Assembly: GCA_004764695.1 (NCBI GenBank)
Contig: SMSO01000006.1
Location: 1,530,859 to 1,594,858 of the forward strand
Source of the DNA: Schizochytrium sp. TIO01
Lineage: Eukaryota; Sar; Bigyra; Thraustochytrida; Thraustochytriidae
Direction of reading: 5' to 3'
DNA: 64,000 bases
The stretch's first letter is position 1. The number at the start of each line of letters is the position of its first letter. The position numbers and the translations under genes are program-made. Shown here in pieces: positions 47,001-53,424 of this stretch. A model generated the notes under the pieces. That model ran no database searches. It was given only the letters and a program-made list of their open reading frames with translations, and was not told where the DNA came from.

Positions 47001-50000
47001 CGCTATCAACAGAAATATGGACCTCACTAGATTCTATAACAACCTGCTTCAAGAGCAAGGTAGCCCCAGGAGATAGTACAGACACCGCCGGGCACAAAGG
47101 ACGGATTTTTGAGCGGATTTTGGCTTTAGAGATCATACTATCTCGTTCCAAGATTAGCTCAGAGGTATCGTAGTTGTAGAAGTGGTCTTCATGACGGAAG
47201 ACCATGCAAACTGATGCATCCATGTCAACGAAAAGACCAACCCGCTGGTTATGAGCAAGGGTGGCACAAAGAATGCTTGAGAACCCGTCCCATTCACAAT
47301 AATCGAGCGTCACAAGCCCAATCGCATAAAGAAGCGCAGATTCCGGGCATGTCTGGCCGGGCGTACATGCAAGCTCAAAATAGTAGCGTCCTGCAAAGAG
47401 GCTATGAGAAAGTCTGATTGTTGCAGCGGTTTGGCAACTGTTTGCAGTAACTTCCATGGGGAGATGGAAGCAGAGACCATTTTTAGAGAGACGTAAACCG
47501 GGGTGTTTGTGCTCTCTGGACCATTGAATCCCAAGAGATTGAGGTAATCCCTCTGGGAACGGGAGTTGCAGTAGGCTTTGTGCATCACGACCCAGCATTG
47601 GTTCCCCAAGAGGCTGCAGGCCTTTCACAATATCTGCTGCAGATTCTAGTGAGACACAATCAAGCAGCCATTGCACCATCTCAAGATGCCCAAGCTCCCC
47701 AGTTGCCACACATGCATCAAGAATTGCCGTAGTGAGCACTGGGTTTCGGTCTTCAATCATGTTTCGTGTGCGAAGCATAGCATTTACTGCTTCCCCAACT
47801 AATGTACGGGTCACGTTGGTCATTTTCGCACGCCGCGTGAAGTCTACGAAAGCAAAAATGACATGACGGCGCAAGTCTACGCTACTGCGTAGGCTTCCAA
47901 GAAGCCTACACAAGACTTGCAGACCAAGTGCCATCTGCTCGAATGAGGCCTTCTGTTGCTCTAAAACTTCATAATATTGAACTAGCTGCTGTGTGTCAAA
48001 TTGCTGGGCAAATTGAAAGAGGGAGTGATCACTAACCAGTTTCATTTGCATGAGGAATAAGACACGTTCTACAACATGGGATCCAAGAATTGAGTAATCA
48101 ATCTCCGGAAGAGCTTGTTTGGTCTGGTTCATCCATCGAAGTACTTTCATGGCCGTTTGCATAGCATCTGTCTTTGCATTTTCTTCATCGAATATCGAAA
48201 TCGCTGCGTATACTGCGCGCAATGCCTCCCATACTTTTTCCGCACCAGGCTTGTTTCGAAATTTCATTTTATTCATCTTGGACACTTTGCCCATAATTTC
48301 ATGTTCAGAATCACTAACTATCGCTTGAAACTGGACTCGGCGAGACTCGAGTTCTTCAGTTTGCACAAACCCACTGTTAAAGATGCTCATGTTGATCTCC
48401 TTAGTAGCACTTGCGTCTTCGTCAGCAGGATCAGTTTCCGTCGACATACCAATTACGCCTGAGCCGTCAGCTGCGGCGATCTCATTCGGAGTCAGACTGG
48501 GGCCATTAGTAAGATCAGCAGCCGATGAACCTCCATTCGCAGAGTCTACTGCATCACCAGGCTCCCCGGAAGAACTTGGAGGTCGATTTCCTGCCCCTCG
48601 GCATTCCTTTTCTAGGATCAATAATAAGATTGCCCAGGCAAGATCCGCAAGCCACGTACGGACATGAAAATCTTGAGGAGTACAAACGCGATCAACAGCT
48701 TGCAAAAGATCTACTAGGTAAGGAACACTTGTCTTCAGTTCAATAGAGGGATAATGGAGAATCGTCATGCATGGCCACGTCAAGGACTTCAGGATGGAAT
48801 CAGCTAGAGCCTCCTCCCTTGCCTTTGGGTCATCGTGCGCAGCGCAAGCATCATTTATTATCTTCACAGAGGCTTTGCACAAGGCTGTTGTGTAACGGTT
48901 GATGACTTCGATTTCTACAGTGCCGCACAACAATAAAGACCTTTGCATAGCCAACAAAAGATTGAGAACCTCAGCTCGTGAATTTTTTTGACAAGCAAGG
49001 TCGACAAGGCGTTCGATAAGAATCATGGCAGTACCTTGCTGATCTTGAGCAAGAAGCTCGGACCAGAATCGAAAAGTGGCGAATTTGGATAAATAGGTCA
49101 TGTTGGTAATGGTCGACATGAAGGTTGCTAGCTCAGTGGCCGAAGGAGATAAGAAGGCAAAACCATTACCGATGGCCCGAATAGCTTCTTCCTTTACATC
49201 GCTATCAGGACCGCGCGCGAGAGTAAATAAGAGCTGTTTCATATCGCGCATGGTGACCTGTTCATCGTCAGCAAGCGAAGAGGTTACAAAGCAATGACGC
49301 TGAAGCACACGAAGAGCAGAAATCATGAGCGTTGGATGGCCTTCAAGACGTTCCAAAAGCGCCAACAGAATTCTTGCAATTTCAAATTTAGTTGTCGATC
49401 CACCAAGAGGAAAGCGCTGCAAGCTCCAAAGTATGATTGCTGCACCAGGCTCCATACCATATGGATATTGACGTAATAAATCAGCTTCATTTTGTAATTT
49501 TGACCTGGGTGAGCTTGGTGTAGCATCTATAGCTGTTGAAGTATCAGCATCATCCACAAGCACCAACACGCGGTCTCCGACGGCGAGAAGCTGGAGGGAA
49601 CTGTGTGCGTGAAATACGGTTGCAGACTTAAGATGGCCTGCTTCTTGTGAAGCTGCTGTTGCTGTTGCTATTGAGCCAGTGGCCGTTGTCGTTGCGGTGT
49701 TTCCTGATGATGAGCCCATGTCGACATTTGTGACTTGCAAGTCATCAGTCAAGACAGTGTTAGCATTCCCAGCTCCGCTGGATTCTGTTTTAGTCACACC
49801 AGTGTCAGATACGGCAGCATCCAAGGCACTGCCCGAAAGAGAGCTTGTTAACGATGGCGTAGGCGACGCACTAGATGATGCGCGTGAGTGGTCAGATCGC
49901 TCTACCAAGCAGGTAAACACACGATATTGACTCCTGCGACGTTTAACACCAATACGAGGTGGGTTAATTCCTCCCGCAGGTTGCATTCGTCGTCGTTTAG

Positions 50001-51912
50001 GATCATACTGATTATAACCATATTGAATTGCTTCTTCAAGTGCAACAGCAAAACCTTGACTGCTTGATGACACATCAACTAGACGTGAGTTGCCATCACA
50101 GCAAAATAATAGTATCATTGACGAACGAGCTTGGCCCTTGACAAGGCCACATCCATGAATCTCATTGTCTCCAAGCACTGCAACGGAGTGTGAACCAGCA
50201 GCTGAAATAGAAGTGATAAGTTGACTGCTTGAAAAATCCATGCGGTGGGGCACTGCACTCGTAGAACGATGACCCAGGCCAAGTTGACCAAATTGATTGC
50301 GTCCACAAGAATAAAGAGAAACACCGTCTTGCATAAGGAACAAGCTATGGTGATCGCCAGCCGCTGCTTGACGAACTGGCTGCCCTAGATCAACTTGTAA
50401 AGGTTTGTCAAGAGCACTCATGGATGCCCGACCGCACTGACCATACGTGTTGTCGCCCATAGCATATGCAAGCCCATCCTGACAAATAAAGAGCACATGA
50501 GATTTGCTACCAATTAACTGAGTTACTCTTGCACCAAGTGACCGAAAGACAATGCTCTCGCGCACAAGAGCAGGTGGAAGGTCGGCCTGGGCAAAATATA
50601 CACCGCGCTCATCGACGCCAAGATCTCGACGCATGGCTTCAGACTCCACAAGCCACATTGATGAGGTGTCAGGCTGGAGCTCAATATCATCAGCTTCTTC
50701 TTCAAGATCGTCAGACTCATCATCAGCTCCAAGCTCGCCTCCTCGTGACTCTCCGTCATCTGTAGATGCATCTGTTGGCTCGTTCCGGATACCTTGCCAG
50801 CGAAAAGAAATAGCCTTACGTTTGAGTTTGTATTCACCATCGTCTAAGAAGGAACGTTCATCGAAAGCGGCCTTCATGGTAGTTTTATCCAGCAGGCTGA
50901 GGAGGAGTGTCCTAAAGTCTGACGTGAGCTGCTCGTTGTCAACTAAACGGTGGGCAGTTTGTAAAAGATGGTAGACGGACCCTCTGCCAATTGCTAGCAT
51001 GCAGAGGGCTTCCAGGGCTTCTGTTTGGGAATTATCTTCGTCATATGTCTCCAGGAGAAAGTCCATGGTTTCATCCAGAGAGCTACTACGTAAAGAGCCA
51101 ATATTAAGACGAGGGAGGTCAATCGCAAGCATTTCCCGCAGCTCACGCACTACGGGAGCGGCCACTTCCTTCCCAAGTGCTTGCAAGGCTACAAGTGCTG
51201 AGGTGCACAATGAGCTGATAATTTTAAGAGAGAGATCCTCAGTTCCAAAGCCGAACTCACTCGTCGATCTATTGACAAGGGTTCGTGCCACAACGGGGAT
51301 TGTTGAATCTGCGCCAAGAGGAGGTGTTGGCTGAATCTTTTGAAGTGGCATTGGGAGAGTATCAGAAGACGAGAAAAACGCGTCCTGGCCAGGTCGAGAT
51401 TTGCGCTCTAGGAGAACAGTCCGGACATGTTCAAGAACAATAAGGCGGCGACGAAAGAGAAGTTGAACGTAAAGATAAGGGATAACAGCTTCTTCTCTTC
51501 CGGAGAGCCGCGCCATAGATTCAGAGAATAGTGCCTCTTGTTCCGCTCGTAGATGTGCGTTCACGGGGTCGTCTACTTCCCCATCTTTCCCTGTTGCAAC
51601 AGCTTCCTCGCCATCAGCAATCTCACCTTCAGCAACCATAGTTCCATCATTGACCTCCCGTGCAGCAAGTGCAAGCTCACTCCCAGGCACATGAAAGCGC
51701 CCAAAGTCCACATCTACCAGCGCTAAGGCATCTTCATTAAGAAGCGCCTGTTCCGGGCTGTCAAGACTCCGAATGAATTCTAGCAAGGGTTCTCTGAGGC
51801 CATGCTCTTCAATATAGGCATCTGCGACTGACGATGCAACACCCATTGCGACCAAAGAATACAAAGCTTTCCTGGACACGCCAGTGGAAGATATAAATTC
51901 ACGAAATGTCAA
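35089..51912 (-). CDS. Giant RCC1-SPRY-PDZ-SH3-UBA HECT ubiquitin ligase (HERC-like)
   Basis: One uninterrupted frame of 5,607 codons encodes an E3 ubiquitin ligase. Approximate positions: RCC1-like repeats 450-635; Ser/Thr-rich linker 650-800; helical-repeat region 820-1450; SPRY-like 1457-1590; second RCC1 propeller 1730-2185; RanBP2-type zinc finger from Trp2685 (C-x2-C-x10-C-x2-C); LamG/concanavalin-like 2837-2967; UBA 3060-3100; SH3 3462-3519; Gln-rich coiled coil 3522-3565; Vps62-like repeats 3690-3840; PDZ 4274-4349; SPRY 4538-4688; UBA 4851-4892; HECT 5240-5580 with catalytic Cys5547 in AHTCFFS. It ends in an acidic Asp tail from an ATC microsatellite. HECT enzymes form a thioester on this Cys before passing ubiquitin on. 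The frame begins after a stop at TTG 51912; the first in-frame ATG is 51846 (5,585 residues), and good-looking sequence lies before it, so an upstream exon is likely. HERC1/HERC2 are the nearest known types, but PDZ, SH3 and Vps62 parts are not in those. Confidence 0.9.
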   Translation of the reverse strand: MTFREFISSTGVSRKALYSLVAMGVASSVADAYIEEHGLREPLLEFIRSLDSPEQALLNEDALALVDVDFGRFHVPGSELALAAREVNDGTMVAEGEIADGEEAVATGKDGEVDDPVNAHLRAEQEALFSESMARLSGREEAVIPYLYVQLLFRRRLIVLEHVRTVLLERKSRPGQDAFFSSSDTLPMPLQKIQPTPPLGADSTIPVVARTLVNRSTSEFGFGTEDLSLKIISSLCTSALVALQALGKEVAAPVVRELREMLAIDLPRLNIGSLRSSSLDETMDFLLETYDEDNSQTEALEALCMLAIGRGSVYHLLQTAHRLVDNEQLTSDFRTLLLSLLDKTTMKAAFDERSFLDDGEYKLKRKAISFRWQGIRNEPTDASTDDGESRGGELGADDESDDLEEEADDIELQPDTSSMWLVESEAMRRDLGVDERGVYFAQADLPPALVRESIVFRSLGARVTQLIGSKSHVLFICQDGLAYAMGDNTYGQCGRASMSALDKPLQVDLGQPVRQAAAGDHHSLFLMQDGVSLYSCGRNQFGQLGLGHRSTSAVPHRMDFSSSQLITSISAAGSHSVAVLGDNEIHGCGLVKGQARSSMILLFCCDGNSRLVDVSSSSQGFAVALEEAIQYGYNQYDPKRRRMQPAGGINPPRIGVKRRRSQYRVFTCLVERSDHSRASSSASPTPSLTSSLSGSALDAAVSDTGVTKTESSGAGNANTVLTDDLQVTNVDMGSSSGNTATTTATGSIATATAASQEAGHLKSATVFHAHSSLQLLAVGDRVLVLVDDADTSTAIDATPSSPRSKLQNEADLLRQYPYGMEPGAAIILWSLQRFPLGGSTTKFEIARILLALLERLEGHPTLMISALRVLQRHCFVTSSLADDEQVTMRDMKQLLFTLARGPDSDVKEEAIRAIGNGFAFLSPSATELATFMSTITNMTYLSKFATFRFWSELLAQDQQGTAMILIERLVDLACQKNSRAEVLNLLLAMQRSLLLCGTVEIEVINRYTTALCKASVKIINDACAAHDDPKAREEALADSILKSLTWPCMTILHYPSIELKTSVPYLVDLLQAVDRVCTPQDFHVRTWLADLAWAILLLILEKECRGAGNRPPSSSGEPGDAVDSANGGSSAADLTNGPSLTPNEIAAADGSGVIGMSTETDPADEDASATKEINMSIFNSGFVQTEELESRRVQFQAIVSDSEHEIMGKVSKMNKMKFRNKPGAEKVWEALRAVYAAISIFDEENAKTDAMQTAMKVLRWMNQTKQALPEIDYSILGSHVVERVLFLMQMKLVSDHSLFQFAQQFDTQQLVQYYEVLEQQKASFEQMALGLQVLCRLLGSLRSSVDLRRHVIFAFVDFTRRAKMTNVTRTLVGEAVNAMLRTRNMIEDRNPVLTTAILDACVATGELGHLEMVQWLLDCVSLESAADIVKGLQPLGEPMLGRDAQSLLQLPFPEGLPQSLGIQWSREHKHPGLRLSKNGLCFHLPMEVTANSCQTAATIRLSHSLFAGRYYFELACTPGQTCPESALLYAIGLVTLDYCEWDGFSSILCATLAHNQRVGLFVDMDASVCMVFRHEDHFYNYDTSELILERDSMISKAKIRSKIRPLCPAVSVLSPGATLLLKQVVIESSEVHISVDSEAKLPMLVRATLSGPSNSVGEASEATVTRIEDMPRVELLHRRSNSQLQGSTAQTAQSNEEDSGPTNSNPEQNNDDDDAQDKPRLTFTGPLNPLLSEETELLVCGQNSYGELGVGDTKPHKDIRTSEVIKHLFPVQVVAGNEVTGVLTAQGEVFVWGYNKNGACSKPSTTSATPQYGIPSPELTGSTWSGRGSTRSVSGSVSSLATAVSAIAANSNNEHAPPTPPPSSVSANALMRHHESPRVNVPRRIAIPAFVTRICCNNGSEHMLAITSSGHLYGWGFNQYGQLGLGHKYEKIYVPSRVEGALRDKQVTLAATSYSHSLALTSDGTLYAFGLNTRGQLGIGSTADMWTLPQRLNHLADVGRASSMACGVEHSAVVMENGSLYTFGRNDYGQLGIDDPNRQLSALPVRVEDGLSKLRSLHCEAVACGYYFTVVIADGTLHAFGINDFGQLGLGHNYEVYAPVPVLWDSGDDRFVAVTCGTGHSLAATTYGRIIAWGRNKDGGLGNGSTVDLPFPVEICNRGEFSLSLRDQRPLHLAAGFHHTCILVGPRQKSTGVSSATAESALADFGPTAMRLSTGLTPQLDTLWYVRASRASALTLRHMLRLDDLIPDDAVDHVLDWLLRLLRTTYHAIVVGKRFRRSSVSHLTKTSDEERRDEAITGWIRKLRATNIPSRSLYINFVLQLLLDVVKRRPFAREIITRKRRWAVDTLFDVAFSVGSPVRSGLAFEILSFLLPCVPIQYVSPSFSLRQLLLFIGQSQDMAISAQLVALLRNLMQCKQNGWNMCINRALLHSLAAQIPRLPEDVDDLSIFEDNKERVWAMMGALQVLGASEEVLYNGAPVSVMASEVDGQTGYLDWYRPMGGSPEIARVSFFQGNTRSSAIIQKHSELMPRPAVEVPVESILRPERIMALLVALVQQHVNLSSSSPSVESARAACLHEVAKARASQVVDLLLRDNPKMVQLFVSNGHLQAVTSLLAAPRGRFDDVPLRVVQRRFLHLELHRRKLDIGEAPPVPSSPHNGLDLSLEFDSTVDDEARTFGPSGSSAPSWICKVCSYRNVEGNRTCSMCFARVPNHPSVATNFTAANDSPKSPDDGDLLPEDNDIIAATHEVPSTPLMLTRNMSTASIRGTEAVLNAEADKLACNWSFEGGIVPEKKRGRVRMVREPVKNTPEEPDDGNDHALESDTDDSEEGDFLRVPNLCYLQFEHTFGGNGSEGVVYLNQYSIILDVRVPQKSMDSSTFVALLQTNLNNDSLADWYIKSDGSVGCIEYSRPNMVKPDTWNRLVMTADLTQGEICFYVNGSREVLLQHQGPSQQILILEDDRWAVDSSFCMFRDMNQKKDAPAADIARLQLRSYVMSPSEVACLGGYTEDAGIPMPDPYKLAARLSTDLKLPKAWCVRALEATEYQLPRARNWLRANEQALIARTVAEARMLTALGYSRKMCAHAICTTSSLSDAIHWLLENEDVSEEDLSSTRIINECCKDDADNLASTDILAINLAEDDQDAHNRTYEIYARTSASAEASSGVGSSSAETAQIADQRSPADQPLGQDPRKGRNTNRLSMPPLGCGLRQVNAEIWETARQIFVSYARQATVSILENSLMVQSELSSTLATTVPAAAAAVTTAHNFQQGPSNLFEDMQEKLLAMDGSGRNFLRNYIRAFPDSIRKDIRSGTISQEIDHGDPIQVLRRKLLLVFAEEVSRASHPATLPSDVDWADALEAWLHSGQGLYRDGPHHVSTLKELKSGLRVWWVEDEGDGQLIHEGTVQEVVLSNEHDIAASSSLLMDDKKNTDSAAGKVVNQTNGTDASSQVSETQPGDSRAGARQDEFQQLARVLYDFEPQRPGDLSIKKGDMVVVLGATKSGWGRAKELKTGSVGLIPLNYVDAIGGQDAEAIARQQEQERAKESALQKLQQQQEQAKAKAPANEKAQNIGAVEETPFYQAIVLEEEVAGVPERKRRFHKASDLLIAPPPTSANDKRIVKALRLRAEEELWRASVLRSLAEDVLHELVLLARGPWQFLPGGLQAGPSVQFQEAWNDKKTRVEEQTDPLTKRKKEVTVERGPSVRIWRPFADAGFYILGDVATAGTTSQESDQPAPVTVVSDDDGMGGKTTTTNGLPLLVAPARFRLIWQNLDTGDDEPVSLWQPVAPEGYVALGCIAVKGHSRREPDPKREGLHQLRCVHRSCVQLSTLQHGLWSYRPEKNKQGTDPVKTVVDSGRAGDSGDTDDSGRRGGSVRTYRAPGATSNSSSASTGGGNIGLAGGLIQVGSARRATAMNQEAQANASRRGSSTNSNNNNSRRSIGVSIWEIDNSSRTFVPVLAKEDQGLFLRHMGSMQTAGSTDSLASEGSTIAANRERNREKSKLMSLSRVDAGTIESRMCIESKKKSSEEETKTHMLHGLEFTTKFSVANMSTAAMHLGGSPPAQKPPQNIKMEEELRPYHLGLASTTNSNHGSSELLLWILQLLSEFDSNEKNGMGPWAGRVFSPQLVHALLRFSRTASPSVRIKAIRMLAMVIRRTPADSLRGKLGHELLELRVQMESLYKRQAQKPKDGLMDEMPLFSSLLCALAEVFVSVSLTQRKLEQGAMVPTATGATKSGANDTGRKSHQIENGNNLAASVEKSGGEDGSSASATLPSPSAKTKPKYFTVEFDGPLGIEILSNKDILLVHHVKENGAAAESGVEPGDIFWELKGRRISDYDRHEMWSTIKVTRPLRVTFLRDCSVKSAAARDANGDSAGVKEGVGKALASPSAVQKKPEEIDDPLTSKENWFQQLSELAAIMDALVDRDRMRMPSEFLMAEDTFLKLVMSSNTAIVESAHPYSSKRIKGEVTLPGAEALVVRFDRRCSTSFGKTLVLTCDAHLHNKQIRNNLHVEALQGCFGGTSVHVPASTMHYEFPVPQSMDWSFFKTPDYKAPEIRVTNNGRTATLRKDKMWQTIFTTTGFSSGVNSWEVRVDRTGPSANIFFGVAMRSAKVSNYLGSDDKGWGWIGCMACWHGGRKIRHRFGKRLKAGDVVRVTLDIPRRCMSLAVNGEDWGVAFNRLPLPSTILQPGNELVPTFSFYNKDDQISLLSGGNPMDHETATILHQLRSSFEQQHATARIASRQNNSSHGDSSSSSSSRRSSRRSGRSRTGASSSSGANASANAAGSGVASGISSLTSRRPSMVRRSSRRRRWSDADQANSGAATGNTSTNESDADRLRGHESSEDQSGNDGATSGVSQVEENAVILSALGYPVEWCVQALAATNHDMNRAAEYLITHSDRMAEESKQDAERRAAEAEEQVLAEEEGWLNHVNQLLDMDQVGDNGDFGDDDDGASATAAAAVAALQTAASNRIIQREYTISSAGVSDDDAQVSNLIQSNSPGSQDGLSQISARRAYADRKRGTSKEWGYRMTISPLYSRETTKRIALEPRNAARLELFHQMFAPLTLDHDCELVRLVNAVCSKRGEDPLTLSPNDLEPTDEELMRYKLLENIPLLTLQLRFLLLRNFNRRLAHVLPLVDLSCATHESALAAALRNVRGVVMSSVKKALFERVLTDSHSGDDHWMQQNKVPTVTLDRNKAAQFLKSGRVDLKGTRTVFGQLFSQLHGNGSEEKSERNPLLAPTPAVQDASLLRNSHRAWYTILAGERADDYGGPYRDVFNQACQELLTPALPLFVPCPNQVANEGDCRGKWLPVASATSHIALRMFEFVGKLMGIAMRTKNPFVLDMPSFVWKQLCSDNVTLDDVFSFDLGFFKLVKAVREAKDEEEMGRLDLKFTMKGSDGRIVELLPGGNATPVTMKRRDDFLRALARARIHELDRPCAAIARGLATQVPRNLLSIFTSQELELMVCGPPEVDIDILKANTIYGDGVSETTPSVQLFWQVLHDFSQEDRQRYLRFVWGRSRLPSSSQDWDRKHKISKLSVRNSLSADKMLPTAHTCFFSLDLPMYTSKETCAEKLLYAVTHCIAIDMDETTVARNAADIQSTTNNRLDDDDDDEDM

Positions 51913-53424
51913 GGTTTGATCTAGATTTCAGAATTCAAGCACTTGCTAGTTGCGTGAATTCAGAAAAAAGCTATTTGTGAATTCTGACGACGAATTGGTG
52001 CCACAGGGCAAGAACTTCACAGAAACAGCTGTTCGTCCAATCCTGGATCGGGGCCCAAGATCAGACACAGAGTAAACGAACGAACTTGCTTGAGCGGTGA
52101 AATGGGTAAGATACTGTATTTTTCCACCTATGTGCAGGCAGTTTGTGCCTCTGAATAAAAACCGGCCGGGCAGCTCTCGATTAGGCCGTCCTTGAGCGTA
52201 AAACCCTCCACCGAGGCAACCCTCCCCACGAGTGAGGCGCCTCGAGCACCAATGTATTGTTTCCAATTGCAGTTTTCGAGTTCCAAACCAATTTGAACGC
52301 CGACGTCTAAACCAGTTGAGTTACTTGAGTGATCGATATATTTAGTTAGTACGACGAGTCGCTGCAAACGTCGCGACGCCTTCCTGGCGGCAAGCTCGTG
52401 TCGAGAACCGGCCGCGTCAAGAAGGACCCGAGCGACCGAGCGACCGACCTGCGACTGCGCTCTGCCGCCTCCTCCGTCGCGCACGGCGGTCGGCTTGAGA
52501 GTCTGCTGGGCTGGCACCGCCGCTCTATCAAACAATAACAAGGAAACAAGGAGCTCGCTTTCCTTTCTCTCTTTCTCTCTTTCTCTTTTCTCTTTTCTCT
52601 TCTTTAGATAGATAGAGAGATAGATAGATTGCTACATGGATATACATACAGAGAGGGAGATACCTAGATACCCTACTAGAGACAGGTAGATATTCCTAGT
52701 TCTATCTCGTCCCCTCTTTTCCTCTATCTTTAGCCACCCAGCTAAGCACTACTAGGGCAGCATATAAATGCAATGTATCTGGCACGGCCCTAAGCCACTA
52801 CTACTGTGCCCTCTTATCCGTAGCTACGAAGCCTCATAGAATAGATAATGGCCATTGCCTGGCTTATTATTGGAGGTACGTATAAGTCACTTGCGGAGAG
52901 AATAGTGCATAGTAGAAGTAAATGTTCTCTACTTTGTGAGAAGATAAGTCAGTGTAGGTTGGGGAAGAATCGCGACCCTCAAGGTAAGTACTTTCTTGTT
53001 GTAAGCGTTAGGTGCATTGTGGTTCTATGTAGGACTTGAGCGGAAATGACGCAATGATTGTGGTCGTGTGGGTGGGACTTGAACATGCAGATTAGAGGGG
53101 ACCCGAATCTGCGCTGAGAACGAGCTTGCATGCCACTGATTGAAATTGGACGGATGAAATGAAATTGCACTTCATATTAAATCCACACAAATATTAAGTA
53201 GACTGTTTGGAGCGTATACGTTGTAGCTTTCGTTTTGTGATTTGCCGCATGTTCGTGTAGGGAAAATACTCTCCTCGCAACCATTTCCTGATGCCTCTTC
53301 CTAAAATGGAATTGAGAACAAGAGAGCAACCTGAGGTCACAAGACTTATACATAGATGTATAAAAGATTGATTTTTGGTTTTGATAACGTAGGTAGTATA
53401 TTATGCAAGGTCTGAAGATGCACA
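51913..53424. other. Upstream region of the HECT ligase, no gene seen
   Basis: Should contain the promoter and possibly a first exon of the giant ligase (minus). A CT-rich plus GATA-rich tract lies at about 52555-52640. On the plus strand an ATG at 52848 is followed by a GTACGT donor-like site at 52874, and another GTAAGT is at about 52983, but no downstream exon is recognisable. A 7-bp stem (GCAGATT/AATCTGC) lies at about 53088-53115. Confidence 0.45.
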
